This document shows, piece after piece, positions 1-9,621 of a stretch of DNA of 64,000 nt. How positions within the stretch are numbered: the stretch's first letter is position 1; the number at the start of each line of letters is the position of its first letter. A program made the position numbers and the translations under genes. This DNA comes from Lentzea cavernae (GTDB lineage Bacteria > Actinomycetota > Actinomycetes > Mycobacteriales > Pseudonocardiaceae): positions 1-64,000 of the forward strand of contig NZ_BNAR01000021.1 in NCBI RefSeq assembly GCF_014653695.1. Direction: 5' to 3'. The notes under the pieces were generated by a model that saw only the letters and a program-made list of their open reading frames with translations, ran no database searches and was not told where the DNA came from.

Positions 1-599
<599 letters not shown>

Positions 600-612
600 T
601 CCAGCACGCACG

Positions 613-647
613 AACGGCCCGCTTCCCCTCGGGGGAGGCGGGCCGTT
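613..647 (+). terminator. Rho-independent-type hairpin after metK
   Basis: The arms AACGGCCCGC (613-622) and GCGGGCCGTT (638-647) are a perfect 10-bp inverted repeat, and the loop bases also pair partly (CCCC with GGGG). It lies 14 bases after the metK stop and before the next gene. There is no clear T-run, as is common in high-GC actinomycetes. Confidence 0.75.
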
Positions 648-684
648 CCGCGTATTTAGGGCCGTGCGGAGGTCTCCGCCCTGA

Positions 685-3570
685 GTGGGGGACAACACGA
701 CAGGTCTGCGCGCGGTGCCGCGCCCGCTCGACGTCGAGCTGCCGCGCCTGCGTCTCGTGGACCGCCTCCGTGCGCGTTGGTGCCGTCCGATCACCCTGGT
801 CACGGCCGGTGCGGGCTTCGGCAAGACCACCGCGCTGGCGCAGGCGGTCCGCGCGAACCTGCTGGAACCGCGGGGCATCGACGCCTGGGTGACCTGCGGT
901 CCCGGCCACGAGGACGCCACCCGGCTGGCCACCGCCATCCTGGACGCGCTGGGCACAGGACCTGGGTCGGAGCCCGGCGCGCGGGAGGTTCTGGTGGCCC
1001 TGCACCACACAGCCCCGCTCGACGTCTGCCTGCTGCTCGACGACGTGCACGAGGTCCCGGACGGCTCACCGGGCGCGCACCTGCTCGAAGCCGTCGCCCG
1101 CGCGTTGCCCGGCACCGCGCACCTCGTGCTGTCGGGCCGCACCGCGCCGGCACTTCCGCTGGCCCGCAGGCAGGCGGCGGGGGAGGTGGCCGCGATCGGG
1201 ACGACGGACCTCGCCTTCACCGACGCCGAGACCGCGGCGCTGGCCCGGAGTTTCGGCCGCGACCCCGGCGAGGACCTCCACGGCTGGCCCGCGCTCGTCA
1301 GGCTGTCCCTCACGGCCGGGCCCGCCGCGTCGTGGCGCTACGCCGCCGAGGAGGTGCTGAACCGCCTGTCCCCACGGCTGCGTGGCGCGTTGGCGGCGTT
1401 GGTGGCCCTCGGGACCGCCACCACCGAGGAGGTCAACGCGGTGGCCGCGACCAACGCCGAGATGGAGCACCTCGTCCGTGAGGTGCCGTTGGTCGACCGG
1501 CTCGACGACGGCCGCTACCGCGCTCACGACCTGTGGTCGAGCCTCGTGCCCACCGATCACCTGCGGGACAAGGCCGTCGAGGTGCTCACGGCGCGTGGGG
1601 ACCTGGCCGCGGCCGGCCGGGTGGCGTACGAGGCGCACGACTGGCACCTGCTGGCACGCCTGGCCGTCGAGCTGGTGCGGACGACGTTGTCCGTGCTGCC
1701 CGCCGCGACGGCCCGGCGGTGGCTCGACGTGGTGCCCGGGCACCACGTGCGGGACCCCGCGTTCCTGTTGCTCAGAGCCGCGGTCGTGCACGCCGGCGAC
1801 TTCACCGACCCGTCCATCGACCGCCTGGTCGACCAGGCCTGCGCGGGTCTGCTCGATCAGGGCGACCACGACCGGGCCGCGGTGGCGCTCGGCCAGGCCG
1901 TGATCACCGCGCACTCCAGGGGAGACCTGGTCAGGCTGGTGCAGGTAGCTCAACGCGCACAGCAGCTCGAAGCCTCGACGCCTGTCCTGAGGCTGCTCAA
2001 GCACAGCGTCGCCGCGGTGGTCGCCGAGCTGGCGGGCGACCCCGAGGCCGCGCTCACCCACCTCGTCCAGGCGCCCACGACCGAGGTGCCCCAAGCGCTC
2101 GCCGTGTCCACGACGCGGTTCCACGTGCACTGCCTGTCGATGTGCGGCCGTGGACAGGACGCGGCCGACCTAGCGGAACGCATGCTGGACGACGACCTGG
2201 GCCGCCGTCACGCCGCCGCGGCGCGCTGGTTCGACGGCCAGGCCGTGGAGTTCTCCGGGGGAGACACCGACAGCACGGCGCGCGGCGAGTTCGTGGCACG
2301 CGCTGTGCACACCGTCATCGCCGCGTCGTTCGGTGAGACGACCGAACTACTCGCTGACCAGGACAACCCGCGCGACGCGGTCCTGGCCTGCGCCTCGCAC
2401 GCGGCCGTCGCCGTCGCACGCGGCGAGGAAGACCAGGCCCGCGACGTCTACAAGCGGCACCTGGCCCGCTGGCCGCTGGAGATCAAGGTCGCCGAACGGC
2501 ACCTGCGACGGTTCCTCACGCTCGGGTACGTGCTCAACGACGAGCTACGAGAGCGTTGGGACACCATGGATCTCGGGCCTTCGCACCGCAGGGCGCGCGC
2601 GGCCGGACGTGCGTTCCTCCAAGCCCGGCAAGGAGATCTCCGCGCCGACCTCGACGTGGAGCACGCGCTTTGCTTCCTGCCGCTGCCGTGGTCGGTCGAA
2701 CTGGCCGCACGGCTCGCGGCGGCGGGGAGGACGAAGCTCGGCACCTGGCTCGCCGACCGCGTCGGACCGGCGGTGCACCGCCAGTTCCGCGCGCTCACAC
2801 GAGACCCGGATCTCGCCGCCGGTGCCACGAGGCTGCTCGCGACCGTGCCCGCGCCACCGGACCACCCGATCGGCATCGAGGTCATCGGGCCGATGCGGGT
2901 GATCAGGAACGGCCTCACCGCGGATGCGCCGGAACTGCGCCGCGTCCGCGTCCGCCAGCTGCTGGGCCTGCTGGTGCTGAGGCCCGTCGTCACCCGCGAC
3001 CAAGCCGTGCACCTGCTCTGGCCCGGCCTGGACCCCGCCGGTGCCGCCCGGAACCTGCGGGTGACCATGACCCACCTCCGGCGGCTGCTGGAACCGGGAC
3101 GCGCCGGCGGTGAGGCCAGCTACTGCCTGCGCAGCGACGGCGACAGCATCAGGCTGCTCCGGGGCGGGCTGCTGACCGCGGACCTGTGGTCGTTCGACGA
3201 GCTCGGCGAGGACCTGGACGCGGCCGTGGCGCTGTGGCGGGGCGACCCGCTGCCGGACCTGGCGGGGGTGTGCGAGCCGGAGATCGCCAGGATCAGGTCG
3301 CGGCACGTGCGCGACCTGCTGGCCCTGGGCGAACTCCGGCTCGTCACGGGAGATCCGGCGGAGGCGCATCACCTCGCCGATCGCGCGTTGGAGCTCGAAC
3401 CGTTCGAACCGCGCGGCCACCGGCTGGCGCTCGCGGCCGCGTTGCGCGCACGGAATCCACAAAGGATCTCGCAGACCCGTGCGCGCGTGCTGGACTCGTT
3501 GCGGGAGCTCGGGGTGAGACCCGACCCCGCCACCGAGATCCTGCTGCGGCAGACGGTCACGGGCAGCTGA
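685..3570 (+). CDS. Large ATPase regulator with C-terminal winged-helix/BTAD domain
   Basis: A 961-residue cytoplasmic regulator. Residues 42-49 form a P-loop (GAGFGKTT), followed by a Walker-B-like LLLLDD region near residue 115, as in MalT/STAND ATPases. A middle region rich in alpha-helical repeats follows. From about residue 729 (IGIEVIGPMRVIRNG) there is an OmpR-like winged-helix DNA-binding domain, then a bacterial transcriptional activation domain to the end (HLADRALELEPFEPRGHRLA). The DNA-binding part is therefore at the C-terminus, the reverse of classic SARP/AfsR proteins. The start is GTG 685 with GGAGG at 668-672. Its last 14 bp overlap the convergent RTX gene. Targets are unknown. 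Confidence 0.85.
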   Translation: MGDNTTGLRAVPRPLDVELPRLRLVDRLRARWCRPITLVTAGAGFGKTTALAQAVRANLLEPRGIDAWVTCGPGHEDATRLATAILDALGTGPGSEPGAREVLVALHHTAPLDVCLLLDDVHEVPDGSPGAHLLEAVARALPGTAHLVLSGRTAPALPLARRQAAGEVAAIGTTDLAFTDAETAALARSFGRDPGEDLHGWPALVRLSLTAGPAASWRYAAEEVLNRLSPRLRGALAALVALGTATTEEVNAVAATNAEMEHLVREVPLVDRLDDGRYRAHDLWSSLVPTDHLRDKAVEVLTARGDLAAAGRVAYEAHDWHLLARLAVELVRTTLSVLPAATARRWLDVVPGHHVRDPAFLLLRAAVVHAGDFTDPSIDRLVDQACAGLLDQGDHDRAAVALGQAVITAHSRGDLVRLVQVAQRAQQLEASTPVLRLLKHSVAAVVAELAGDPEAALTHLVQAPTTEVPQALAVSTTRFHVHCLSMCGRGQDAADLAERMLDDDLGRRHAAAARWFDGQAVEFSGGDTDSTARGEFVARAVHTVIAASFGETTELLADQDNPRDAVLACASHAAVAVARGEEDQARDVYKRHLARWPLEIKVAERHLRRFLTLGYVLNDELRERWDTMDLGPSHRRARAAGRAFLQARQGDLRADLDVEHALCFLPLPWSVELAARLAAAGRTKLGTWLADRVGPAVHRQFRALTRDPDLAAGATRLLATVPAPPDHPIGIEVIGPMRVIRNGLTADAPELRRVRVRQLLGLLVLRPVVTRDQAVHLLWPGLDPAGAARNLRVTMTHLRRLLEPGRAGGEASYCLRSDGDSIRLLRGGLLTADLWSFDELGEDLDAAVALWRGDPLPDLAGVCEPEIARIRSRHVRDLLALGELRLVTGDPAEAHHLADRALELEPFEPRGHRLALAAALRARNPQRISQTRARVLDSLRELGVRPDPATEILLRQTVTGS

Positions 3571-4045
3571 CCGGGTTCTCCGTCGACGGCGTGCAGTAGT
3601 CGACTCCGGCCTCGCCGTCGCCGCTGTCGTCGGGGTGCAGGTCGCCGGACAGCAGGTCCCGCCCGTCGCCACCGAACAGGTCGTCCTTGCCGGGTTCGCC
3701 GTAGACGGTGTCGTTGTCGCCACCGCCCTGGACGAAGTCCGCGCCCGCGCCGGCGCAGACCAGGTCGTTGCCCTGACCGCCGTAGATGACGTCGTTGTCA
3801 CCCAAGCCGATGATGATGTCGGCGCCGGTGAGCCCGTAGATGACGTCCGGCCCGTTGCTGCCGACGATCACGTCCGGTCCGGGGCCGCCGAAGATGACGC
3901 CCGAGCCGACGATCGTGGGCACGGCGTTGTAGCAGGCGCCCTGCCCCGGTCTGTTCTGGAACTCCGGCGGCACCTCGTCGGCTGATGCGACTCCCGCGGT
4001 GCACAGGCCGATCGCGAGCGCTGCAGCAGCGATGCGCAGTCTCAT
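3557..4045 (-). CDS. Small secreted RTX-type calcium-binding repeat protein
   Basis: A 162-residue protein with a Sec signal peptide (MRLRIAAAALAIGLCTAGVASA). Residues ~53-133 are nine uninterrupted nonapeptide repeats of the GGxGxDxUx type (for example GGPGPDVIV, GLGDNDVIY, GGQGNDLVC, GGDGRDLLS), which in known RTX proteins form a Ca2+-binding parallel beta-roll. There is no enzymatic domain and no room for a type I secretion signal. Two cysteines near the C-terminus (DYC, VSC) and one near residue 38 could form disulfides after export. It is divergent from the phospholipase C gene, 142 bp away. Its function is unknown; a stand-alone Ca2+-stabilised envelope or extracellular module is the simplest reading. 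Confidence 0.85.
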   Translation of the reverse strand: MRLRIAAAALAIGLCTAGVASADEVPPEFQNRPGQGACYNAVPTIVGSGVIFGGPGPDVIVGSNGPDVIYGLTGADIIIGLGDNDVIYGGQGNDLVCAGAGADFVQGGGDNDTVYGEPGKDDLFGGDGRDLLSGDLHPDDSGDGEAGVDYCTPSTENPVSCP

Positions 4046-4187
4046 GGTTGCTTCCCCTCTTCCGTGTCTTGCCTACGGACAGAACGGTCGCAACCGGGCG
4101 TTGCCCGAACGCTAACCGGCGTACGGGCAGGCGTTGTTCATACGAGAGTCGGTTCCACGCCATGTGCCGCGACTACAAACTGGGTTC

Positions 4188-6134
4188 ATGTCGCTCTCTC
4201 GTCGTGGGTTCATGGCTGCCGTCGCTGCTGCTGGTGCCGGCACGCTGCTGCCACCGTCGGTGTACGCCGCGTTGGCCCGTGAGCCTCGTGCGGGAGGGTT
4301 GCGCGCGATCAAGCACGTCGTGCTGTTGATGCAGGAGAACCGTTCGTTCGACCACTACTACGGGACCCTCCGTGGCGTGCGCGGGTTCTCCGACCGCAAC
4401 GCGCTGAACGGTGTGTTCAACCAGTCAGGCGTGCTGCCGTTCCCGGTGCGTGAGGCTGCCTCTGGGCGTGACATCCAGTACATCGGCGACCTGGACCACA
4501 GCTGGAACGGCGGGCACGCGGCGTTGCGCGGCGGGTGGAACGACAACTGGGTGCCCGCGAAAACGGCCGCGACCATGGCGTTCTACACGCGCCAGGACAT
4601 CCCGTTCCACTACGAGCTCGCTGACACCTTCACGCTGTGCGACGCCTACCACTGCTCGGTGCCGTCCTCGACCTCGCCGAACCGGAACTACTGGGTGTCC
4701 GGGTACACGGGCTTCGAGCCTTCCGGCGGCCGTGCGACCGGCAACGCGGCCTACAGCGAGGACACCCACACCGGCTACACGTGGAAGACCTACCCGGAAC
4801 GCCTTGAGGCGGCGGGGAAGTCGTGGCAGGTCTACCAGGAGTGGGACAATTTTCAAGACAACAACCTGGAGTTCTACGCGCGGTTCAAGGAGATCGCGCG
4901 CAAGGTGCTCCCGGCGGGGTTCAAATCGCTGGACAAGCTGTACGGCACCGGCGACCCGGCACTGATCGGCTCGCTGGACCTGTCGAAGCTCTCCACGGCG
5001 GAGAAGTCGCTGTACACACGCGGATTGCACCGCGTTCGTCCCGGCGGCCTGGGCGAGGCGTTCCGTGCGGACGTCGCCGCGGGCCGGTTGCCGGCCGTGT
5101 CGTACCTGGTCCCGTCCTCTGTGGACTCCGAACACCCCGGCGCGTCGTCGCCCGCCGCCTCCGCCTCGATCACCTACCAGGTGCTGGACGCGCTGGCGTC
5201 CAACCAGGAGGTGTGGGAGACGACGGTCCTGTTCATCACCTACGACGAGAACGACGGCTTCTACGACCACGTGCCGCCGCCGCGCCCGCCGTTGTCCGTC
5301 ACCGACGAGTACGTGGGCGACCGGCCGTTGGGGCTGGGTGCGCGCGTACCGATGACCGTCGTCTCGCCGTGGTCCGTCGGCGGTTACGTGAACTCGCAGG
5401 TGTTCGACCACACGTCGATGACGCGGTTCCTGGAGACGTGGACCGGCGTGCGGTCGGAGGAGATCTCCGCGTGGCGCCGGACCGTGGCCGGCGACCTGAC
5501 CTCGGCGTTCGACTTCGACCGGCGCCGGACGTGGCCCGAGGTCGGCGAACCCGCCGCGGTGCCGCCCGCGACGCCGCGCTGGCGCCCCGTGCCTCCCACC
5601 GACCAGAAGATGCCGGAGCAGGAGGCCGGACGGCGGCGTGCGCGCGCCCTTCCGTACCAACCGGACGCGTCGTTGCGCGGCTCGTCCCTGGAGATGTCGA
5701 ACTCCGGATCGGCGTCCGTGCACCTGGCCCTGTACCCGTACTCGGGCCAGTTCGCGCTGCCGCAGCACTTCGATGTCGCGTCGTCCGCGTCACTTGAGGT
5801 CACGGGCGACCACGACCTCGTGTTGCTGGGCCCCAACGGCTTTCGCCGTGAGTTCGCCGGGACCTCCTCCGGCCGTGCGCGCGTCTCGTCGTCGGTGCGC
5901 GGCTACAGCCGTGTGCTGACGTTGACCTTCGAGAACAGCGGGCCGACGCGGCTGACGTTCGTGCTGGGGCGGCGTCGTTACGTCGTGAGGCCAGGACATC
6001 GGCACGTGATCCCGTGGCTGACCGTCATGAACTCCGGCTGGTACGACCTGACCGTGACGGTGGAGGAGGAGCCGGCGTTCCGCCGCCGTCTGTGCGGTCA
6101 CATCGAGAACGGTCGCGAGTCGATCTCAGGCTAA
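4188..6134 (+). CDS. Tat-exported phospholipase C / phosphoesterase
   Basis: Non-haemolytic-type phospholipase C, 648 residues, hydrolysing phosphodiester bonds of phospholipids outside the cell. The Tat signal is clear (LSRRGFM, then a hydrophobic AAVAAAGAGTLL stretch). Family motifs seen are MQENRSFDHYYGTLRGVRGF near the N-terminus, EHPGASS in the middle and TYDENDGFYDHVPPP, which supply metal and catalytic residues. Two C-terminal beta domains follow (from SNSGSASVHLALYPYSGQF and VMNSGWYDLTVTVEE), as in the bacterial PLC C-terminal family. ATG 4188 is chosen because it places the twin-arginine motif at the N-terminus; in-frame TTG 4134 and GTG 4164 lie upstream. No Shine-Dalgarno is visible, so a leaderless mRNA is possible. 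Confidence 0.92.
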   Translation: MSLSRRGFMAAVAAAGAGTLLPPSVYAALAREPRAGGLRAIKHVVLLMQENRSFDHYYGTLRGVRGFSDRNALNGVFNQSGVLPFPVREAASGRDIQYIGDLDHSWNGGHAALRGGWNDNWVPAKTAATMAFYTRQDIPFHYELADTFTLCDAYHCSVPSSTSPNRNYWVSGYTGFEPSGGRATGNAAYSEDTHTGYTWKTYPERLEAAGKSWQVYQEWDNFQDNNLEFYARFKEIARKVLPAGFKSLDKLYGTGDPALIGSLDLSKLSTAEKSLYTRGLHRVRPGGLGEAFRADVAAGRLPAVSYLVPSSVDSEHPGASSPAASASITYQVLDALASNQEVWETTVLFITYDENDGFYDHVPPPRPPLSVTDEYVGDRPLGLGARVPMTVVSPWSVGGYVNSQVFDHTSMTRFLETWTGVRSEEISAWRRTVAGDLTSAFDFDRRRTWPEVGEPAAVPPATPRWRPVPPTDQKMPEQEAGRRRARALPYQPDASLRGSSLEMSNSGSASVHLALYPYSGQFALPQHFDVASSASLEVTGDHDLVLLGPNGFRREFAGTSSGRARVSSSVRGYSRVLTLTFENSGPTRLTFVLGRRRYVVRPGHRHVIPWLTVMNSGWYDLTVTVEEEPAFRRRLCGHIENGRESISG

Positions 6135-6144
6135 CGTCTGGCCC

Positions 6145-7347
6145 GTGGAGATCACGGGGGACGAGATCCGGAAGCGGATGATCGATCACGAGTCGCTGGA
6201 CCCGGCGGGTTATCGCCTCACCGGCGCGACGATCACCGGTCAGCTGGACCTGACCGACGTCGTGGCGAAGAAGCCGTTGGTGCTGCGGGACTGCACGGCC
6301 GAACAGCCCCTGCTGCTCAGCAGAGCGCAGTTCACCCTGCTGGATCTGCAGGGCCTGGTCGCCCCGGCGGTCGAGGCCCGCGGACTGGCCGTGGACCACC
6401 ACCTCCGGCTCAGCGGCGCCCGGCTCACCGCCGAGGAGTCCGTCGACGCGCTGCACATGCGCATCGGCGGCAGCGTCTACCTGGACGAGGGCTTCCACGC
6501 GAAGGGTTCCGTGACGCTGAGCGGATCCCGCGTCGCAGGCGTGCTCATGTGCGGCGGCGGCCGCTTCGAGGCCGGCCTGGCCCTGGTGGACCTGCAGATC
6601 GGCGACGGCATCTTCCTGAACGCGGGGTGCGACGTCTCCGGCGGCGGCAGGCACGCGGCGGTGCGGCTGCGCGGAACCCGGATCGACGGCCAGATCATCA
6701 TGCGGGAGGGCCGCTTCTCCTCCGGCGTCGCGCTCGACCTGCGCCACGTGCGCGTCGGCAAGGACCTGCTCATGCCGTTCGCAGGCATCGACGGCCAGGT
6801 CCAGCTCGAAGGCATGACCTACGAGGGCCTGCCCCGAGACGCCACTGTGGACGAATGGCTGTCACTGCTGTCCTCGCGCACCCTGCGCTACTCCGCCCAG
6901 CCGTGGGCCCAGCTCGCCCAGGCGCACCAGACGGCAGGCCACGAGCGCGACGTGCGCCGGATCCGCGTTGCCCAGCAACGTGATCTGCGCCGCAGGGGCC
7001 AGCTCTCACGATGGGGACGCCTCTGGCACCTGGTCCGCGGCGTCACCGTCGGCCACGGCTACCGCCCGGGCCTCGCCCTGGTGTGGCTGGCCGGAGTGCT
7101 GGCGGTGTCGGTCGGGGTCGTGCTGACCTCCGGCGCCGTGCGGTGCTCGGTCGTCGAACAGGTCGGCTACGCGCTCAACGTGGCGACACCCCTCGTCAAG
7201 GTCGACGCCGCCCGCTGCACCGTGGACACCGGCGCGGTCACCGGCCAGTTCGTCCTCGCCGCGACGTGGCTGCTGCAGATCCTGGCCTGGGCGTTCGCGA
7301 CCCTGTTCGTGGCGGGCTTCACCGGTTTGGTGAGGCGCAACGCGTGA
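6145..7347 (+). CDS. Solenoid-like repeat protein with two C-terminal membrane helices
   Basis: A 400-residue protein starting at GTG 6145, 10 bp after the phospholipase gene and so probably co-transcribed. Residues ~20-235 are built of degenerate ~20-residue units with alternating hydrophobics (GQLDLTDV, HHLRLSGARL, GSVYLDEG, GVLMCGGG, DGQIIMREG, KDLLMPFAG), which suggests a pentapeptide- or bactofilin-like beta-solenoid. A charged helical linker follows, then two membrane helices (LALVWLAGVLAVSVGVVL and TWLLQILAWAFATLFVAGF). Two cysteines (RCSVV, ARCTVD) lie in the loop between the helices. I see no catalytic motif; similar actinomycete proteins are sometimes annotated as membrane-associated oxidoreductases, which the sequence does not justify. 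Confidence 0.75.
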   Translation: MEITGDEIRKRMIDHESLDPAGYRLTGATITGQLDLTDVVAKKPLVLRDCTAEQPLLLSRAQFTLLDLQGLVAPAVEARGLAVDHHLRLSGARLTAEESVDALHMRIGGSVYLDEGFHAKGSVTLSGSRVAGVLMCGGGRFEAGLALVDLQIGDGIFLNAGCDVSGGGRHAAVRLRGTRIDGQIIMREGRFSSGVALDLRHVRVGKDLLMPFAGIDGQVQLEGMTYEGLPRDATVDEWLSLLSSRTLRYSAQPWAQLAQAHQTAGHERDVRRIRVAQQRDLRRRGQLSRWGRLWHLVRGVTVGHGYRPGLALVWLAGVLAVSVGVVLTSGAVRCSVVEQVGYALNVATPLVKVDAARCTVDTGAVTGQFVLAATWLLQILAWAFATLFVAGFTGLVRRNA

Positions 7348-7377
7348 CTGTCGGTGCCGTCTGATACACCAGGAGGC

Positions 7378-9621
7378 ATGAGCGCGAAGACCGGAGCGAG
7401 AAAAGGGGAGCGGGTCCCCGCGGAGTCGCTGCCGGTCGCCCGGATCGTGGTGGACGTCCCCCTGGCCCACCTGGACCGCCCCTTCGACTACTCGGTTCCG
7501 TCCGAACTGGACGAAGCCGCCGTCCCCGGCTGCCGGGTCCGGGTGAGGTTCGCGGGCCAGCTCGTCGACGGCTACCTGCTCGAGCGCGCGGACACCTCCG
7601 AGTACGGCAAGAAACTCGCCTTCATCGAGAAGGTCGTCTCCCCGGAACCGGTGCTGGCACCCGAGATCGCCGCCCTGGCCCGCGCCATCGCCGACAGGTA
7701 CGCGGGCGGCATGATCGACGTGCTGCGCCTGGCCATCCCGCCCCGCCACGCCCGCGCGGAGGCGGCGGCGTCACCGGAACCGCCCCCGCTCCCACAACTC
7801 CCGGCCTGGGTGGGTCAGTCGCCTGAAGGCGACACGTCCGCACAGCCACCACACCTGTCGTTGGTCTCCTCCGACGTGGCGGAGGAGCCGGAGTCGTCAG
7901 AGCTGCCGTCCCAGGTGGAGCAGCAGCCTGAATCCGCCGTGCCTGAGAACTCGCCGCACCTGTCGCCGGTCTCCTCTGAGGTGGGAGAGCCGTCGACCGA
8001 GGTCGTCGCGGATTCTGCCTCGCCGATCGATCAGGCGATCCGATCGCAGCTGCCGCCCGTCCCCGCCGACGCCTGGTCCCGCTACCCCCGCGGTCCCAGG
8101 TACCTGGAGGCCCTGCGCGAGGGCCGCCCCGCCCACGCCGTGTGGCAGGCCCTGCCGTCCGAGGACTGGCCCGCCCGCCTGGCCGAGGCCGCCGCCGCGG
8201 TCGCGTCGTCCGGGCGCGGTGTGGCGATCGTCGTGCCCGACCACCGCGACCTGGCCCGCGTCGCCGAGGCGTGTGGTGCGTTGATCGAAGGCGTGGTCAC
8301 GTTGTCGGCCGATCTCGGGCCGTCGGAGCGCTACAAGCGCTGGCTGGCCGTGCGTCGCGGGGTGGCGCGGGTGGTGGTCGGCACGCGTGCCACGGCGTTC
8401 GCGCCGGTGAAGGATCCCGGGCTGTTGGTGGTGTGGGACGACGGTGACGACCTGCACGTGGAGCAGCGTTCGCCGTATCCGAACGTGCGTGACGTGTTGG
8501 TGCAGCGCGCGCACATGACGGGTGCTGCGCTGCTCATCGGTGGGTTCGCCCGCACTGCCGAGGCGCAGTTGCTGGTCGAGACGGGGTGGGCGCACGAGAT
8601 CGTGGCGTCACGCGAGACGTTGAGGTCTGTCGCGCCGCGGGTGGTGTCGGTGGGTGACAACGAGTGGCAGGACGTCAAGGACGCGGCCGCCCGCACGGCG
8701 CGGTTGCCGTCCATCGCGTTCGACGCTGCCCGGTTCGCCCTCGCGGACTCGCCGGTGCTGATCCAGGTGCCGCGTCGTGGGTACGTGCCGTCGCTCGCCT
8801 GCGGCCAGTGCCGGGGGCCTGCGCGGTGCCGCCGGTGCGCGGGGCCGTTGGCGTTGCCCGGCGGGACCGAGGACCGGTTGCCCAAGCCCGCGTACTGCCG
8901 GTGGTGCGCTGCCACGGAGGCCGGGTTCCGGTGTCCGACGTGCGGGTCGCGCAAGTTGCGCGGGCAGATCATCGGGTCCAAGCGCACGGCGGAGGAGCTC
9001 GGGCGGGCGTTCCCCGGCTTCCCGGTGCGGACCAGCGGTGCGGACGAGGTGCTGACGAAGGTGCCGGGCAGGCCCTCGCTGGTGGTCGCCACGCCGGGAG
9101 CGGAACCCGTCGCCGAGGGTGGTTACGGCGCTGTGCTGCTGCTCGACGGGTGGGCTTTGCTGGGCAGGGCCGACCTGCGCGCGTCCGAGGAGGCGCTGCG
9201 GCGGTGGATGACGGCCGCGGGACTGGTGAGGCCGGGCAACGGGCGTGTGGTCGTGATCGCGGACTCGTCGCTCACGCCGGTGCAGGCGCTCGTCCGCTGG
9301 GACCCGGTGTGGCACGCCGCGACCGAACTCGCGGCGCGCACCGAGCTCGGGTTCCCGCCGGCGGTCAGGATGGCGACCGTCGACGGGACGCCGGACGCGG
9401 TGAACGCCATGCTCGACGAGCTCCGGCTGCCGCCCACCGGCGAGATCCTCGGGCCGGTGCCGCTGGGCGACGACGAGACGAAGGAACGGGCCCTGGTGCG
9501 GGTCGCGCGCGGGGAGGGGCGTCAGCTGGCCGCGGTGCTGGCCGAGGCGCAGGCCGTGCGGACGGCGCGCAAGGAGCAGGAGCTGGTGCGGATCAAGCTC
9601 GACCCGCTGGAGGTCCTGTAG
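7378..9621 (+). CDS. priA: Primosomal protein N' (PriA), helicase-inactive actinobacterial form
   Basis: Replication-restart protein, 747 residues. The N-terminal 3'-DNA-binding domain is clear (VDVPLAHLDRPFDYSVP). The ATPase region lacks a Walker A GKT motif, and the usual DEEH box reads VVWDDGDD, so helicase activity is unlikely, as in other actinobacterial PriA proteins. Paired cysteines around residues 476-530 (CGQC, CRRC, CRWC, CPTC) form the zinc-binding region. A Ser/Pro/Glu-rich linker at ~residues 140-225 contains a degenerate 35-residue duplication. ATG 7378 is chosen because AGGAGG sits just upstream (unusually close); GTG 7354 is the alternative. The stop codon abuts the stop of the next, convergent gene. 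Confidence 0.93.
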   Translation: MSAKTGARKGERVPAESLPVARIVVDVPLAHLDRPFDYSVPSELDEAAVPGCRVRVRFAGQLVDGYLLERADTSEYGKKLAFIEKVVSPEPVLAPEIAALARAIADRYAGGMIDVLRLAIPPRHARAEAAASPEPPPLPQLPAWVGQSPEGDTSAQPPHLSLVSSDVAEEPESSELPSQVEQQPESAVPENSPHLSPVSSEVGEPSTEVVADSASPIDQAIRSQLPPVPADAWSRYPRGPRYLEALREGRPAHAVWQALPSEDWPARLAEAAAAVASSGRGVAIVVPDHRDLARVAEACGALIEGVVTLSADLGPSERYKRWLAVRRGVARVVVGTRATAFAPVKDPGLLVVWDDGDDLHVEQRSPYPNVRDVLVQRAHMTGAALLIGGFARTAEAQLLVETGWAHEIVASRETLRSVAPRVVSVGDNEWQDVKDAAARTARLPSIAFDAARFALADSPVLIQVPRRGYVPSLACGQCRGPARCRRCAGPLALPGGTEDRLPKPAYCRWCAATEAGFRCPTCGSRKLRGQIIGSKRTAEELGRAFPGFPVRTSGADEVLTKVPGRPSLVVATPGAEPVAEGGYGAVLLLDGWALLGRADLRASEEALRRWMTAAGLVRPGNGRVVVIADSSLTPVQALVRWDPVWHAATELAARTELGFPPAVRMATVDGTPDAVNAMLDELRLPPTGEILGPVPLGDDETKERALVRVARGEGRQLAAVLAEAQAVRTARKEQELVRIKLDPLEVL

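Noticed and set aside
685-3570. Biosynthetic gene-cluster activator
   Set aside because: SARP-like regulators often control antibiotic clusters, but no PKS, NRPS or other biosynthetic core genes are in the window.
4046-4187. Operator in the PLC/RTX divergent region
   Set aside because: Short GGGCGTTGCCCG- and CCGGCGTACGGG-like symmetries exist, but are not better than chance in this GC-rich gap.
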